Source: Bacteroidales bacterium
Lineage (GTDB): Bacteria > Bacteroidota > Bacteroidia > Bacteroidales > UBA932
Assembly: GCA_022653735.1 (NCBI GenBank)
Contig: JALCSU010000014.1
Location: forward strand, 1 to 45,565
DNA length: 45,565 nucleotides
Reading direction: 5' to 3'
The position numbers and the translations under genes were made by a program. Below, piece by piece: positions 1 through 7,784 of this stretch (positions are counted from its first letter, which is position 1; each line of letters begins with the position of its first letter). The notes beneath the pieces were generated by a model. It was not told the DNA's origin and ran no database searches. It was given only the letters and a program-made list of their open reading frames with translations.

Positions 1-112
1 ATTAGCTGAGCAGGTATTCCTGCCCAGCATTATTGTATTGGGATCTTCTATAATGCAGTAAGTGCAAAATATTCATGAGGAGGTATGAGTATTGATATTT
101 TAATTTTGCCAG

Positions 113-220
113 TTATTTTGCTCTACGACAATTTATTTCTACTTTTGTAAACCACATATTATAATAGGCTTTAATTCTCATATAGAATATGAAAAACATT
201 TCTGACAGATTGAAAACATC
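113..220 (+). repeat. Promoter/gene-start repeat, copy 1
   Basis: About 108 bp covering the promoter, leader and first ten or so codons of the lipoprotein gene at 189. A diverged copy lies at 4164-4270, where the gene is cut off after about 12 codons. The two share the promoter boxes, most of the leader and the start of the coding sequence. Confidence 0.85.
117..147 (+). promoter_or_regulatory. Bacteroidota-type promoter for the lipoprotein/OMP pair
   Basis: TTTG at 117-120 and TACTTTTG at 140-147 are separated by 19 bp. This fits the Bacteroidetes -33/-7 consensus TTTG-N19-21-TAnnTTTG. It implies a transcript start near 154 and a short leader before the ATG at 189. Confidence 0.75.
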
Positions 221-539
221 AATATTGTCCCTTTTATTCGTTATGTTGGCCTTGGCTTCATGCTCCGACAATAGTGCCGAAGATCCAGATCTCAAGCAAT
301 TCAAAAAGCGTTTCTGCGGAGACTATCAATATTCTTCCTCCATCTGGACAGGAGATGACATAGATCTTGATGGCGATGGAGCAGGGCACAAAAATCTGGA
401 TGAAGAATTCAGAGGGAGCAGCGGGTATGATAAAAACTTGGCCAGCGCAGAAGTAACTTACGATGATTCAGAAGAGACGTTTATTGTCAATGCCAAGGTT
501 CAATTCTTCGCTGTGGAAGATTTGGAGTTCCAGATGTAA
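189..539 (+). CDS. Small lipoprotein of unknown function
   Basis: A 116-residue protein with an N-terminal signal sequence ending in a lipobox (LALASC, Cys about residue 25), so probably lipid-anchored at the outer membrane. The mature part is acidic. It contains DIDLDGDG, a Ca-binding-like Asp stretch seen in some longer Bacteroidales lipoproteins, so this copy may be a shortened family member. It lies 17 bp upstream of a beta-barrel gene and probably shares its transcript from the promoter at 117-147. A fragment of a paralogous start lies at 4239. No function can be assigned. Confidence 0.7.
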   Translation: MKNISDRLKTSILSLLFVMLALASCSDNSAEDPDLKQFKKRFCGDYQYSSSIWTGDDIDLDGDGAGHKNLDEEFRGSSGYDKNLASAEVTYDDSEETFIVNAKVQFFAVEDLEFQM

Positions 540-556
540 AATAAAACAAAGATACT

Positions 557-1111
557 ATGAAACGATTTTTTCTAATTTGCATAATTACTGCAATATGCGC
601 ATGTAATATCCTAGCTCAGACTTCGGTCAACCGAAATTACCTTTACAATAGAGGATATAAAGCAGATGTTCAGGCATCGGCACTTTTCGAGGATAACCAT
701 ACTCTTACTTCCTTAACATCATCCCATGGTTTCGCATTTGGCAATGGTTTATATCTTGGTGGAGGTATTGGCGTGACATACAGCCCAATCAATAAGCTAA
801 ATGTGAGTCACCAGATAATCATTCCTATCTTTGCGGAAATCAAGTATTCATTCCTTAGAAACTCCATAGTCAGTCCGTTTGTAGACCTGATTGCCGGAGG
901 AGCATATAACTATTCTTCGTATGGCACAGGATATGTGCTGAAGCCATCTATAGGATTGGACGTATGGAAGTTTTCCGCATCTGTTGGTTATGGACGTTAT
1001 CCAATTAACTATGCGACAGTCGAAGGAAAGCTTAATGGGAAAAATGCGATTATCGGAGATCGAGAGATAAATACTGGAATTTTTATCGCTATCGCTTACA
1101 ATTTCAGATAA
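557..1111 (+). CDS. Small outer-membrane beta-barrel protein (paralogue 1)
   Basis: A 184-residue protein with a signal peptide (hydrophobic stretch to about residue 20, ending LAQ). The rest alternates Gly/aromatic strands typical of an 8-stranded outer-membrane barrel and ends in the aromatic-plus-basic pair FR expected for outer-membrane insertion. It resembles the proteins at 4365 and 4901: all three begin the mature part with an N-Y-x-x-x-G-Y/F-like segment and contain a SP(F)-type turn. It is probably co-transcribed with the lipoprotein upstream. The role is unknown; it is one of five related barrels within 9 kb. Confidence 0.75.
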   Translation: MKRFFLICIITAICACNILAQTSVNRNYLYNRGYKADVQASALFEDNHTLTSLTSSHGFAFGNGLYLGGGIGVTYSPINKLNVSHQIIIPIFAEIKYSFLRNSIVSPFVDLIAGGAYNYSSYGTGYVLKPSIGLDVWKFSASVGYGRYPINYATVEGKLNGKNAIIGDREINTGIFIAIAYNFR

Positions 1112-2151
1112 AATCATCTTTAAGCATTAGCAACTAATAATTGCCCAGAACCTCGAAAGTTAGACAAAAACTTGCGGGGTTTTTATGGAACAAGGGTATA
1201 GAGACTTTTTTCCGCAATGGGACACCCATTTCGAATCCTCTCCCCAATACCCATTTTCGAAATTCTGCAGATACCTAGGACAATGGGAGGGCACTGACAG
1301 CCCTGAGTGGCACATTAGCGGTCTAAGGGGCGGTTTTAAAGGCGGGGGTTAGGACAGTGATGTGCATGCCTGGCCAATAGGTAGCATAAGACCGTGCTAG
1401 GTACTTGCAAAATGGATTTGGTGCGACTTCCATAGTGCAAACATAAAATCAACAAAATCGCTGTATATCATTTCGTCCGTGACAAAGCTTAGCTCATTCC
1501 GAAAAATTTCGTGACCGTAATAAATTAATTCCAAGTTCACGAAGTGCCATCCATATTACACCCAGCAGCTTACATCAAAGGTTGGGGAAATTCTGTTACT
1601 AGCACCCTTGCGTTCTCTAAAGCACCTCATTTCTTCCGACTATGTAATCTAGGACAAATCCCCTCAAATAGAAGAGCCATTCTTCAACCGCTGGCTCGCC
1701 TAAAAGCAGCAATAAATGTTGAATAGTGCTCCATTTGGGGAAATAGAATTGAAAATACACCTAGAACGAGGCCCACGGTTCTATGAAAGCGCTTGGACGC
1801 GCAATTACAGGGCAAGGAAATGCGCCACAGGGTGACGTATAATAGTGATTCGCCTGTCAGCCTTTTTGTTAAAAGTTTAAAGCCGGCCTGCGATGATTTC
1901 GCTACTGTTTACTTATTTCCTGAAACAAGTTCAGGATGACGTGCTGGGTTCGTTCTGGATGAAGGGATACCGTGCGAACATCGTGAAAATGCTTAATCAT
2001 AATCAATAAGTTACGGAAGGCTTGCGTACGGTCTGCGTGACAATAAGGAGACCGTACTTCGTTATTTTGTTAATTGCTTAATGTTCAATGGTTTGCGAAC
2101 TATTGTCTGTACTGTCTCAATCCCTAGTCGCTCCAATGCTGAATTGCGACA
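1112..2151. other. About 1 kb without a credible gene
   Basis: No open frame here has a signal, a family resemblance or plausible composition; the 60-codon frame at 1544-1726 looks accidental. The stretch holds two short inverted repeats (CCTGAA/TTCAGG at 1919-1935 and the hairpin at 2026-2057). It may be decayed accessory DNA. Confidence 0.55.
2026..2071 (+). terminator. Possible hairpin terminator
   Basis: A perfect 9-bp inverted repeat, GTACGGTCT (2026-2034) and AGACCGTAC (2049-2057), is followed by a T-rich tract (2058-2071). No gene ends just upstream, so it may be a relic. Confidence 0.35.
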
Positions 2152-2388
2152 ATGTTTCTGTCTGTTCGGCTAGAATGGAATGACAAATCTGAGGATCGTT
2201 CACCAAGAGCCGACATAATACAAGTTGGGAAATTAGATCTTAATATGCCAATGAATCCTAATGCAATTTCAGTAACCGTGGAGTCCGTCTTAAGGTGTGC
2301 CTACCTGATAATGTACTCTGCAAGCGAGCAATTTTATTGGCAGCACAGGAACGACGGCTACAACTTCTCACCCAAAGTATCTATCTAA
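2152..2388 (+). pseudogene. Truncated copy of the secreted protein encoded at 7952
   Basis: From 2182 the sequence is nearly identical to the 3' half of the gene at 7952-8344: the same final 40 or so residues and the same stop codon. The signal peptide and first 60 or so residues are missing. The in-frame ATG at 2152 would give a 78-residue cytoplasmic product, which is probably not functional. The similarity runs past the stop to 2413, where it fuses with a C10 peptidase remnant. Confidence 0.75.
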
Positions 2389-2413
2389 GTTTTCTATTAA
2401 TCTTATTTTGAAA
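2182..2413 (+). repeat. 232-bp repeat Y, copy 1
   Basis: It matches 8138-8369 without gaps and with only a small cluster of substitutions near 2215-2250. It contains the 3' half of a secreted-protein gene plus 25 bp beyond the stop. Confidence 0.9.
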
Positions 2414-3012
2414 CACTGCTGTCCGGAGAAATTGTAGATTCCTCCAGCGCTCCAAAACACGAAGAATCCTGGACACAGGTAAAGCAATTAATTAGGATTC
2501 TTGGGTCTAAAGAAAATCTTGATGCGGATTACGGTGTTGAAGTAACTATGGCTGAAGTTTCAAATACATTTAGGGCTTTCAAAAATTTCGGATTCACCGA
2601 TGGCGGTAGCTTTCAAGTCTATAATTACTCTAAACTCACCCAGAACCTTGCTAACGGACCTGCGCTCGGTTCAGGGTATTCCATTAAGCATGTATATAAG
2701 TATAAAATATTGGGGATGAAAGTTGGCCAGAAGACATGGTATACAGATAGGCATGTGTGGGTATTTGATAAAGCGCTTAAAAGGAGAAGGCGAGTAAATG
2801 TGTATTCGGACGGAAAATTCGAGAGTTTTTATTATCAGACTCAAAACCTTATTCATATTAATTGGGGATGGGGTGATGACTCGAATGGATATTTCCAGCC
2901 AACAAGATTCGATGCCAACGAAGAACCGATAACTCGAGGTACAACAACTTCGGGTGTTGAGAATTACTATCAGTTTAAACTTCAGATGAATTGTAATATA
3001 AGAGCGAATTAA
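2414..3012 (+). pseudogene. C-terminal remnant of a C10 (streptopain-like) cysteine peptidase
   Basis: The frame runs open from 2401 and reads as the second half of a C10 peptidase. A DYGV/TMAEV...FKNFGF segment is followed by a His in DRHVWVFD at the position of the catalytic His, and then by HINWGWGDDSNGYF, the family's Trp/Gly signature. The signal peptide, prodomain and catalytic Cys half are absent, because the frame is fused at 2413 to an unrelated repeat. An internal ATG at 2548 could start a 154-residue fragment, but it could not be an active protease. Bacteroides C10 peptidases are secreted proteases; this one looks dead. Confidence 0.75.
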
Positions 3013-3028
3013 TACTTTTTAATTTTTT

Positions 3029-3060
3029 TTTGACGGATTATGAAGAATTTTGCGTTACTA
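3029..3060 (+). promoter_or_regulatory. Shared TTTGACGGATT upstream element, copy 1
   Basis: TTTGACGGATT followed about 10 bp later by TTGCGTTA. Similar blocks lie at 4289 and 8374, each upstream of a lipoprotein or barrel gene. It is probably a promoter or a regulator site for the array. Confidence 0.5.
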
Positions 3061-3209
3061 GTATAGTTGACTTTATTACATGTTAGCAGACGAAATGTAA
3101 ATGTCATAGTTTATAAGCAAGATTATGAAATCAGTTATTATGCAATATCATGACTTAGACTGCCTGCACGCAGTTGCTTGTTCATTAAATATCTTATTTT
3201 AAATTATTT

Positions 3210-3464
3210 ATGAGAACTAAAACATTTCTATTAGGCACTTTTTGCTGCCTTGCTGCTATTTCATGTACGAAAGAGATGGCGAACACAGAAACTGCACCTC
3301 TTGAAAATAGGTCTCCTTCTGTATCTAACATCATGTCTTTTTCTTCGGCCGAACAACTTCAAAGGTTCATGGACGATTTCTCTCAGGGAAAGGTTTCGAT
3401 TGAGACGAACACAAGGAGCGAGAGTGGCGAGCCTGTATTATTGCTGATAAATAATTATAATTGA
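3210..3464 (+). CDS. Short lipoprotein of unknown function
   Basis: An 84-residue protein with a signal sequence and lipobox (LAAISC, Cys 19). The mature part contains FSSAEQLQRFMDDFSQGK, a helix resembling the first helix of longer Bacteroidales lipoproteins that start with a conserved F-S/T-S-x-E-E-L/F pattern. It may therefore be a truncated member. It ends 11 bp before the ATG of the next barrel gene, so the two are probably co-transcribed from the element at 3029. Function is unknown. Confidence 0.6.
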   Translation: MRTKTFLLGTFCCLAAISCTKEMANTETAPLENRSPSVSNIMSFSSAEQLQRFMDDFSQGKVSIETNTRSESGEPVLLLINNYN

Positions 3465-3475
3465 TTAAAGTCATT

Positions 3476-4027
3476 ATGAAAAAGTTATTTATTGTTTTCG
3501 CCATGCTGATCTCTTATTTAGCATCTGCACAGACACAAGTCGGGAGAAGACCATTCGAGGCAGAGATCGGAGTCAATGCGAGCTACGGACTGAACCATTT
3601 CGATCCATTTACGGGGTGGTACATTGCGGCAAGGTATAATTACGCCAACATACCTTTTGACTTGGGAATGGAATATTCTAATGTAAGTTTTTACAATAAA
3701 AAGAAAGACAACTATTACACGAATGAGAATATCAAGGTCGTCAGCAATTATAATTTCTATGGCATAAAGAATTTTACCCCTTTCGTTGGTATGGGTGCTG
3801 GAATGGCATGGAATGAGTTCCACGATGAATATTACAACGGAGACTCAGTTGGTCGATACGTTAAAAGGAGCCTGATCCTTACTCCAAGAGTGGGATTCGA
3901 GGTATTCGACCATGTCAGATTCATGGTGGAATACAATCTCTTCCCTACTTTCGAAGGACATTACAAGGATTCCCACCATTTGGAATTCAAGCTTGGCATT
4001 GCCTTCGGAGGCGGCAAAAAGAACTAA
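3476..4027 (+). CDS. Outer-membrane beta-barrel protein (paralogue 2)
   Basis: A 183-residue protein. The ATG at 3476 is chosen over an upstream TTG because it starts a clean signal peptide (MKKLFIVFAMLISYLASAQ). The mature part has alternating Tyr/Phe/Gly strands (ASYGLNHF, YIAARYNYANIPFDLGMEY, FVGMGAGMAWNEF) of a small porin-like barrel. It ends AFGGGKKN, exactly like the protein at 8435, to which it is closest. The last 27 bases and the 3' flank belong to a repeat shared with that gene. Function is unknown. Confidence 0.75.
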   Translation: MKKLFIVFAMLISYLASAQTQVGRRPFEAEIGVNASYGLNHFDPFTGWYIAARYNYANIPFDLGMEYSNVSFYNKKKDNYYTNENIKVVSNYNFYGIKNFTPFVGMGAGMAWNEFHDEYYNGDSVGRYVKRSLILTPRVGFEVFDHVRFMVEYNLFPTFEGHYKDSHHLEFKLGIAFGGGKKN

Positions 4028-4156
4028 ATTGAGTTGTTCAATAATGATTGTGCTGGCAGTATTAAATACTTGTCAGCACTTTTTGAAATTTGGGTGTTTT
4101 GGGATTAGCACATCCACTCAACGATAACCACAAGCCTACATATCTGAATTGCTATT
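4001..4156 (+). repeat. 3'-end repeat X, copy 1
   Basis: About 156 bp covering the last codons of the barrel gene, the terminator hairpin and about 65 bp of flank. It is about 90% identical to 8990-9145. Confidence 0.85.
4050..4092 (+). terminator. Rho-independent terminator of the barrel gene
   Basis: GTGCTGGCA (4050-4058) pairs with TGTCAGCAC (4071-4079) with one G-U pair, and an inner GTAT/ATAC extends the stem. It is followed by a T run from 4080. The same hairpin follows the paralogue at 9038. Confidence 0.7.
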
Positions 4157-4163
4157 AATCGCA

Positions 4164-4270
4164 TTATTTTGCTCAATGGCAATTTATTTCTACTTTTGTA
4201 GACCATAAATTACAATTAGGCTTTATTCTCATTTGGATATGAAATACATTGCTGACAGATTGAAAACATC
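4164..4270 (+). repeat. Promoter/gene-start repeat, copy 2
   Basis: A diverged copy of 113-220. Similarity stops sharply at 4270, within codon 11 of the duplicated lipoprotein gene, where the TTTGACGG promoter module follows. Confidence 0.85.
4168..4198 (+). promoter_or_regulatory. Duplicated Bacteroidota-type promoter
   Basis: TTTG (4168-4171), 19 bp, TACTTTTG (4191-4198): the same boxes and spacing as at 117-147. It now drives only a truncated start (4239) and may add transcription of the barrel gene at 4365. Confidence 0.65.
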
Positions 4271-4325
4271 GACATTCCTTGGTTATAATTTGACGGATTT
4301 CAAAAGATTGTGCGTTATATATTAA
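4239..4325 (+). pseudogene. Truncated lipoprotein start (chimeric 28-codon frame)
   Basis: The first 12 or so codons parallel the gene at 189 (M-K-x-I-x-DRLKTS). The frame then runs into the TTTGACGG element and stops at TAA 4323-4325. No lipobox remains. It is a recombination scar, though it could act as a translated leader. Confidence 0.65.
4289..4325 (+). promoter_or_regulatory. Shared TTTGACGGATT upstream element, copy 2
   Basis: TTTGACGGATTTCAAAAGAT, then TTATATATT. About 50 bp are almost identical to 8374-8424. It lies 60-75 bp upstream of the barrel ATG in both places. Confidence 0.55.
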
Positions 4326-4364
4326 AACGTATAATAACATTACTTTATGCTTTTATTAACTGTT

Positions 4365-4850
4365 ATGAAAAAAAACAGCATTTTTATTATCCTGTCTCTT
4401 GTCTGCTTGTCTGCGTTCGGTCAGGATTATGTGAATCCGAGTTACAGGCAGGGCTTTGCGGCCGAGGTTGAGGCCGGATACATTTGCAAAGGAGCCTATA
4501 CGAACTTCTCATTAGGGTATAATATTATTCATGGGTTGTATGCTGGTTTGGGGTCAGGTGTCGAATATTTCTATTTTGAAGCAAAGTGGAAAAAATCTGT
4601 ATTCGTCCCAACTTTCGTTCAAGTTAGATATAGCTTTCTGAATAAGAAGATAAGTCCGTTCATAGATTTTAAGGCTGGAGTTGTTGGTGATTTCACGTCA
4701 CGAGGGACAGGACACTTTTTCCGTCCCGCTATAGGCATGGAATATCGCAGGGTAGGTCTGAAAGTTGGATATTATTGGAGCAACATGACTTATGAAAATG
4801 ACACGACTGGTGATGATCCTTGCACGATAGGTCTAATCTATAGATTCTAG
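4365..4850 (+). CDS. Outer-membrane beta-barrel protein (paralogue 3)
   Basis: A 161-residue protein. The ATG at 4365 is preferred to the one at 4347 because it gives a normal signal peptide (KKNSIFIILSLVCLSAFGQ). Repeated amphipathic strands (AEVEAGYICKGAYTNFSLGYN, VQVRYSFLNKKISPFIDFKAGV) and the C-terminal YRF fit a small outer-membrane barrel. It is most like paralogues 1 and 4. It is transcribed from the element at 4289, possibly with read-through from 4168. Confidence 0.75.
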   Translation: MKKNSIFIILSLVCLSAFGQDYVNPSYRQGFAAEVEAGYICKGAYTNFSLGYNIIHGLYAGLGSGVEYFYFEAKWKKSVFVPTFVQVRYSFLNKKISPFIDFKAGVVGDFTSRGTGHFFRPAIGMEYRRVGLKVGYYWSNMTYENDTTGDDPCTIGLIYRF

Positions 4851-4900
4851 GATTAGTAGCAAGTCTTCTCATACATTTATCATTAAAAGTTTATTTACGT

Positions 4901-5440
4901 ATGAAAAAAATACTTTTATTACTAATTATTATCGCAACATTTAACTTATCGTTCTCTTCGTTTGCTGGAGAAAAAAGCCGATACACTAATCTAACTTATC
5001 GCAACTCAGGCTATCGAGGCAATGTGAATTTCACGAATCACATTGCAGTATGGTTCGGATTGGAGACTTCTCATGGCTACATGTTTGACAGCAAGAATTA
5101 CATTGGTGGGGGAGCGGCTTTTTTTACTACTCCTGTCTCAGACGATTTTCCAATGTTCGGCAATGTATTCGGAGAGTATCAAAGATATTTTAAGAATAAG
5201 CGTAGCACACCTACCACTGGATTAAAAGCTGGCTATTGCCTCGCCTTGAAGGATCTATCGGGAAATACTTTTGACAAGGCAGTAACGCTTGAACCAAGAA
5301 TCGGCTGGGAATGGGCGCAGAACGACAAGTTCGGCCTTAACCTCAATATTGGCTTCCCATTATATTTCTACAAGAATTACCCGAACAGCCATGTACGCAC
5401 GTTATTTATGCCAATGCTCTCCTTCGGCTTTGTCTTTTAG
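4901..5440 (+). CDS. Outer-membrane beta-barrel protein (paralogue 4)
   Basis: A 179-residue protein with a clear signal peptide (MKKILLLLIIIATF...SSFAG) and barrel-like strands, ending FGFVF with a terminal Phe as expected for outer-membrane insertion. The mature start (YTNLTYRNSGYRGNV) resembles paralogue 1. It lies 50 bp downstream of paralogue 3, so it may be co-transcribed. The 125-bp direct repeat that borders the AbiE cassette begins 22 bp after its stop codon. Confidence 0.75.
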   Translation: MKKILLLLIIIATFNLSFSSFAGEKSRYTNLTYRNSGYRGNVNFTNHIAVWFGLETSHGYMFDSKNYIGGGAAFFTTPVSDDFPMFGNVFGEYQRYFKNKRSTPTTGLKAGYCLALKDLSGNTFDKAVTLEPRIGWEWAQNDKFGLNLNIGFPLYFYKNYPNSHVRTLFMPMLSFGFVF

Positions 5441-5462
5441 TTCAGAAAAAACTCTGATTCAG

Positions 5463-5587
5463 TTATTATTTTGAGGATTTACAGGTAATGTGCTCAGCTC
5501 TAAGGGGTTGTGTTAATCAGAAAAGGCACGGCCTCTTCCCATGTTATGGCAGAAGCCATATAAATTTATTGATAATCAATATTTTGA
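5463..5587 (+). repeat. Direct repeat flanking the AbiE cassette, left copy
   Basis: 125 bp that match 7785-7909 with about six substitutions. It contains the 13-bp palindrome ATTGATAATCAAT near its end. Confidence 0.9.
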
Positions 5588-5606
5588 TATGATTTGGAAA
5601 TCATAT
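5587..5606. repeat. Perfect palindrome at the repeat/cassette junction
   Basis: ATATGATTT and AAATCATAT, 9-bp arms with a 2-nt centre, sit exactly where the left direct repeat loses strict identity to the right copy. It lies just beyond the toxin stop codon and might act as a terminator or a recombination or protein site. Confidence 0.5.
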
Positions 5607-5628
5607 AAAGGTAGTGAAAAACAATGAT

Positions 5629-6537
5629 TTACGCAAGCGTATGACCGATTTTCGCCAATTTTTCAGCTTCTTCCAGCAACTTGGAAGGATTGTGAGCCTT
5701 GAGATTCTCAAGATTCTGCAGTTTCCATTTGACAGATGGGTAGTTCTGGAAATATGCAAACTCAAACTTATCCCAGTCCGGCTCCGCACGTTCAAAACTC
5801 AGCAGGAACTTTTTATCCTCGGGCGTCAGGATAGCGTTTACGTCCTTGATAAGTTTTGCCCTGGCCTCTTCAAACTCCCCGTATGTAAAAGGAATGTCTG
5901 TCATTCCGTCAAACTGATTCACAAGTGCGTCCCTCTGGTCGATGAGGTTAGGCGCAAGCATCTCATGTATTGGTCTGTCACTGCTAAGGAGACAAAACAG
6001 GAGTCCTTCTCTCGTTTCTTCAAAAGGAAACTCCATATACTTCACGTCGAACATATCTCTTGGATGCTGGCGTGATAGAGCAGCTGCAATCTTGCCGCCA
6101 TAAAGCAAGGTCATCGGGACAATATCGGTCTCGCAATACATGCCGAACTCCTCCTGGGCTTTGTCGCAGACCGGCATTCTTACCACATCTCCTCCAATGA
6201 TTCCTCTCTTTGCCTGATTCACCTCTATCTTAATCTGGTATCCTTGGTATTCGCAAAGCAATTTGCAAATATCCGGCTTCGCGACAATGTGCATCCCAGG
6301 GAATGCCTTACGTGCTTTGGCAGCGATGGAATCAAGATGTGCGTTGATGTTTTTCAGACTGGTTGCCCGGTCCTCAAGCGGGATATATGTTAGGTCTATA
6401 TCTACCGAATATCGTGGCAGGTCACGGACAAATAGATTGATTGCCGAACCACCGTGAACGGCGAACACACCTTCATCGGTAACGAGAGGTATAACCCGTA
6501 AGAGGATTTCAACTTTGCGCGCGTATTCCTTATTCAT
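5629..6537 (-). CDS. abiEii: AbiEii/AbiGii-family nucleotidyltransferase toxin
   Basis: A 302-residue toxin of a type IV (AbiE) toxin-antitoxin pair. The nucleotidyltransferase signature is present: HGGSAINLF (about residues 28-36) followed by SVDIDLTY with the Asp pair (46-48). A second conserved block, GGKIAAALSRQHPRDMFDV, holds the Lys, Arg and Asp typical of AbiEii. Family members transfer nucleotides to RNA substrates or otherwise block growth after phage infection. ATG 6537 is preferred to an upstream TTG. It overlaps the antitoxin stop by 8 bp (ATGAATAA), which suggests translational coupling. Confidence 0.9.
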   Translation of the reverse strand: MNKEYARKVEILLRVIPLVTDEGVFAVHGGSAINLFVRDLPRYSVDIDLTYIPLEDRATSLKNINAHLDSIAAKARKAFPGMHIVAKPDICKLLCEYQGYQIKIEVNQAKRGIIGGDVVRMPVCDKAQEEFGMYCETDIVPMTLLYGGKIAAALSRQHPRDMFDVKYMEFPFEETREGLLFCLLSSDRPIHEMLAPNLIDQRDALVNQFDGMTDIPFTYGEFEEARAKLIKDVNAILTPEDKKFLLSFERAEPDWDKFEFAYFQNYPSVKWKLQNLENLKAHNPSKLLEEAEKLAKIGHTLA

Positions 6538-7288
6538 AGTCTGCAAGTTCTGCTGGAATTGTTATCAGGTATTCACTTATGTATCTGCCGCTTTCAGCGA
6601 ACAGGTGCTTTCCTGTTCCGAGGTCTATCTTTGAAAGGTCAAGAGCCTTGAACCATTGATGGCCCGCTTTCTGAGCCATATACAAAAACAAACGCTTCAC
6701 CTTTACGGATGAGCAGCCTTCAAGAAGTTTCTGCACAAGTTTCGGGCGGAGTGTCGTGAGCATTTCCATCACATAGTACAAGTCGAGCAGGGCGAAGTGG
6801 TACGGAGCCAGATGCAGACATTCCATAAAGGCTATTTCCGGCCCGGATATCAGCAATTGGTGTCCTTGATAGTCGAGAGTCTCCAATCCTTGCTCACCGG
6901 CAAATATGGAGGTCGTGAAGGACTTTACAGTCATATCCCACTCCAATTCCGTCATCCAGGATGGAAGCCTCTGTTCTCTTGAAGTGAACAGATAAGCCAT
7001 AGGTTTACCAAGTGCCACGAAATGCGAATAACCCCGCAGGTCGAGTGCGGAAGTTGCCCCGATATGACAGGATCTCTTCAGTTGAGTATTGTATGAGTCT
7101 ACAGCGGCATATAATGTCGGCGTGCTGCCTTCCAACTTATATACACCATGAGCAACTCTCTCCAGCCAACCGCTCCGCACATACAATGACTGCTCTTTCC
7201 TGTCTATGCCATTATCGGCAAGCCAGGACGAGAAATACAGTGAATTCTGAGGCGTCGAACTGAGTATTTGTTTTATTTTGGTAGCCAT
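6530..7288 (-). CDS. abiEi: AbiEi-family antitoxin/autorepressor
   Basis: A 252-residue protein from ATG 7288. The N-terminal winged-helix region (residues 1-55, with a SLYVRSGWLERVAHGVYKL recognition/wing segment) is followed by the AbiEi C-terminal antitoxin domain (GATSALDLRGYSHF, GPEIAFMECL, LLEGCSSVKVKRLFLY). In AbiE systems this protein neutralises the toxin and represses the operon by binding inverted repeats, and an inverted repeat lies exactly over this start. It is the first gene of the pair, as usual. An alternative TTG start at 7318 would lie inside the promoter. Confidence 0.9.
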   Translation of the reverse strand: MATKIKQILSSTPQNSLYFSSWLADNGIDRKEQSLYVRSGWLERVAHGVYKLEGSTPTLYAAVDSYNTQLKRSCHIGATSALDLRGYSHFVALGKPMAYLFTSREQRLPSWMTELEWDMTVKSFTTSIFAGEQGLETLDYQGHQLLISGPEIAFMECLHLAPYHFALLDLYYVMEMLTTLRPKLVQKLLEGCSSVKVKRLFLYMAQKAGHQWFKALDLSKIDLGTGKHLFAESGRYISEYLITIPAELADYE

Positions 7289-7313
7289 TGCGGTAAAAAC
7301 TACCGCAAATATA
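7288..7313 (-). promoter_or_regulatory. AbiE operator overlapping -7 box and start codon
   Basis: TTGCGGTA (7288-7295) and TACCGCAA (7301-7308) form a perfect inverted repeat. It overlaps the abiEi ATG on one side and a TATATTTG -7 box (7306-7313, minus strand) on the other. A repressor bound here would block both polymerase and start codon. No good -33 box is visible. Confidence 0.7.
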
Positions 7314-7448
7314 AACAAAATCTAACATATTGAAAATAATATTGCTTGAATTTCAATGGGAGACTATTCAAAATCTGTAGCGTACGACATCATTCAAGGG
7401 GGGTGATTAAAGTAAGCGTCTCCGGGATTATGAACATAAGATAGACAA

Positions 7449-7764
7449 TTGGTTTCGGAGTTGCGCAATTTTTTCACGGAAAGTGGTTGCGGACTCGGCA
7501 TTCAGCGGATGATGAAGGTTCTTGAAAACATAAACATCACTGAAAAGCAGATTGCTTTCGAAAAGAAGCCCAACTGCAAGTTAACCTGCGCCCAGGTGCA
7601 CTCTCCGTTACCGAAAAGATATGGGGGCTCATACAGTAACTCGCAGCTGTAGTCGCCGATTTGTTCTCCGCCGACTCCGATGAACTCCTGATCAATATCA
7701 TAAACGAAAACAAACAACTTGAAGCGATAATGAGAGTGGCCCGACAACTACAACCAGCCGCTTG
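7449..7764 (+). pseudogene. Decayed coding remnant
   Basis: One frame reads MVSELRNFFTESGCGLGIQ...NITEKQIAFEK. After a frame change near 7565 a second frame continues with QVNLRPGALSVTEKIWGLIQ, an in-frame TAA, and then ADLFSADSDELLINIINENK and a helical, Gln/Ala-rich end. The continuous sense across a frameshift and a stop indicates a broken gene of about 100 residues. The family is not recognised. Confidence 0.5.
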
Positions 7765-7784
7765 AATCACTTGCGAAACTTAAA

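Noticed and set aside
1544..1726. 60-codon open frame
   Set aside because: No signal sequence, promoter or recognisable family, and unusual composition; probably accidental.
1919..1935. CCTGAA/TTCAGG inverted repeat as an operator
   Set aside because: Short, isolated in the gene-free stretch and of a kind common by chance.
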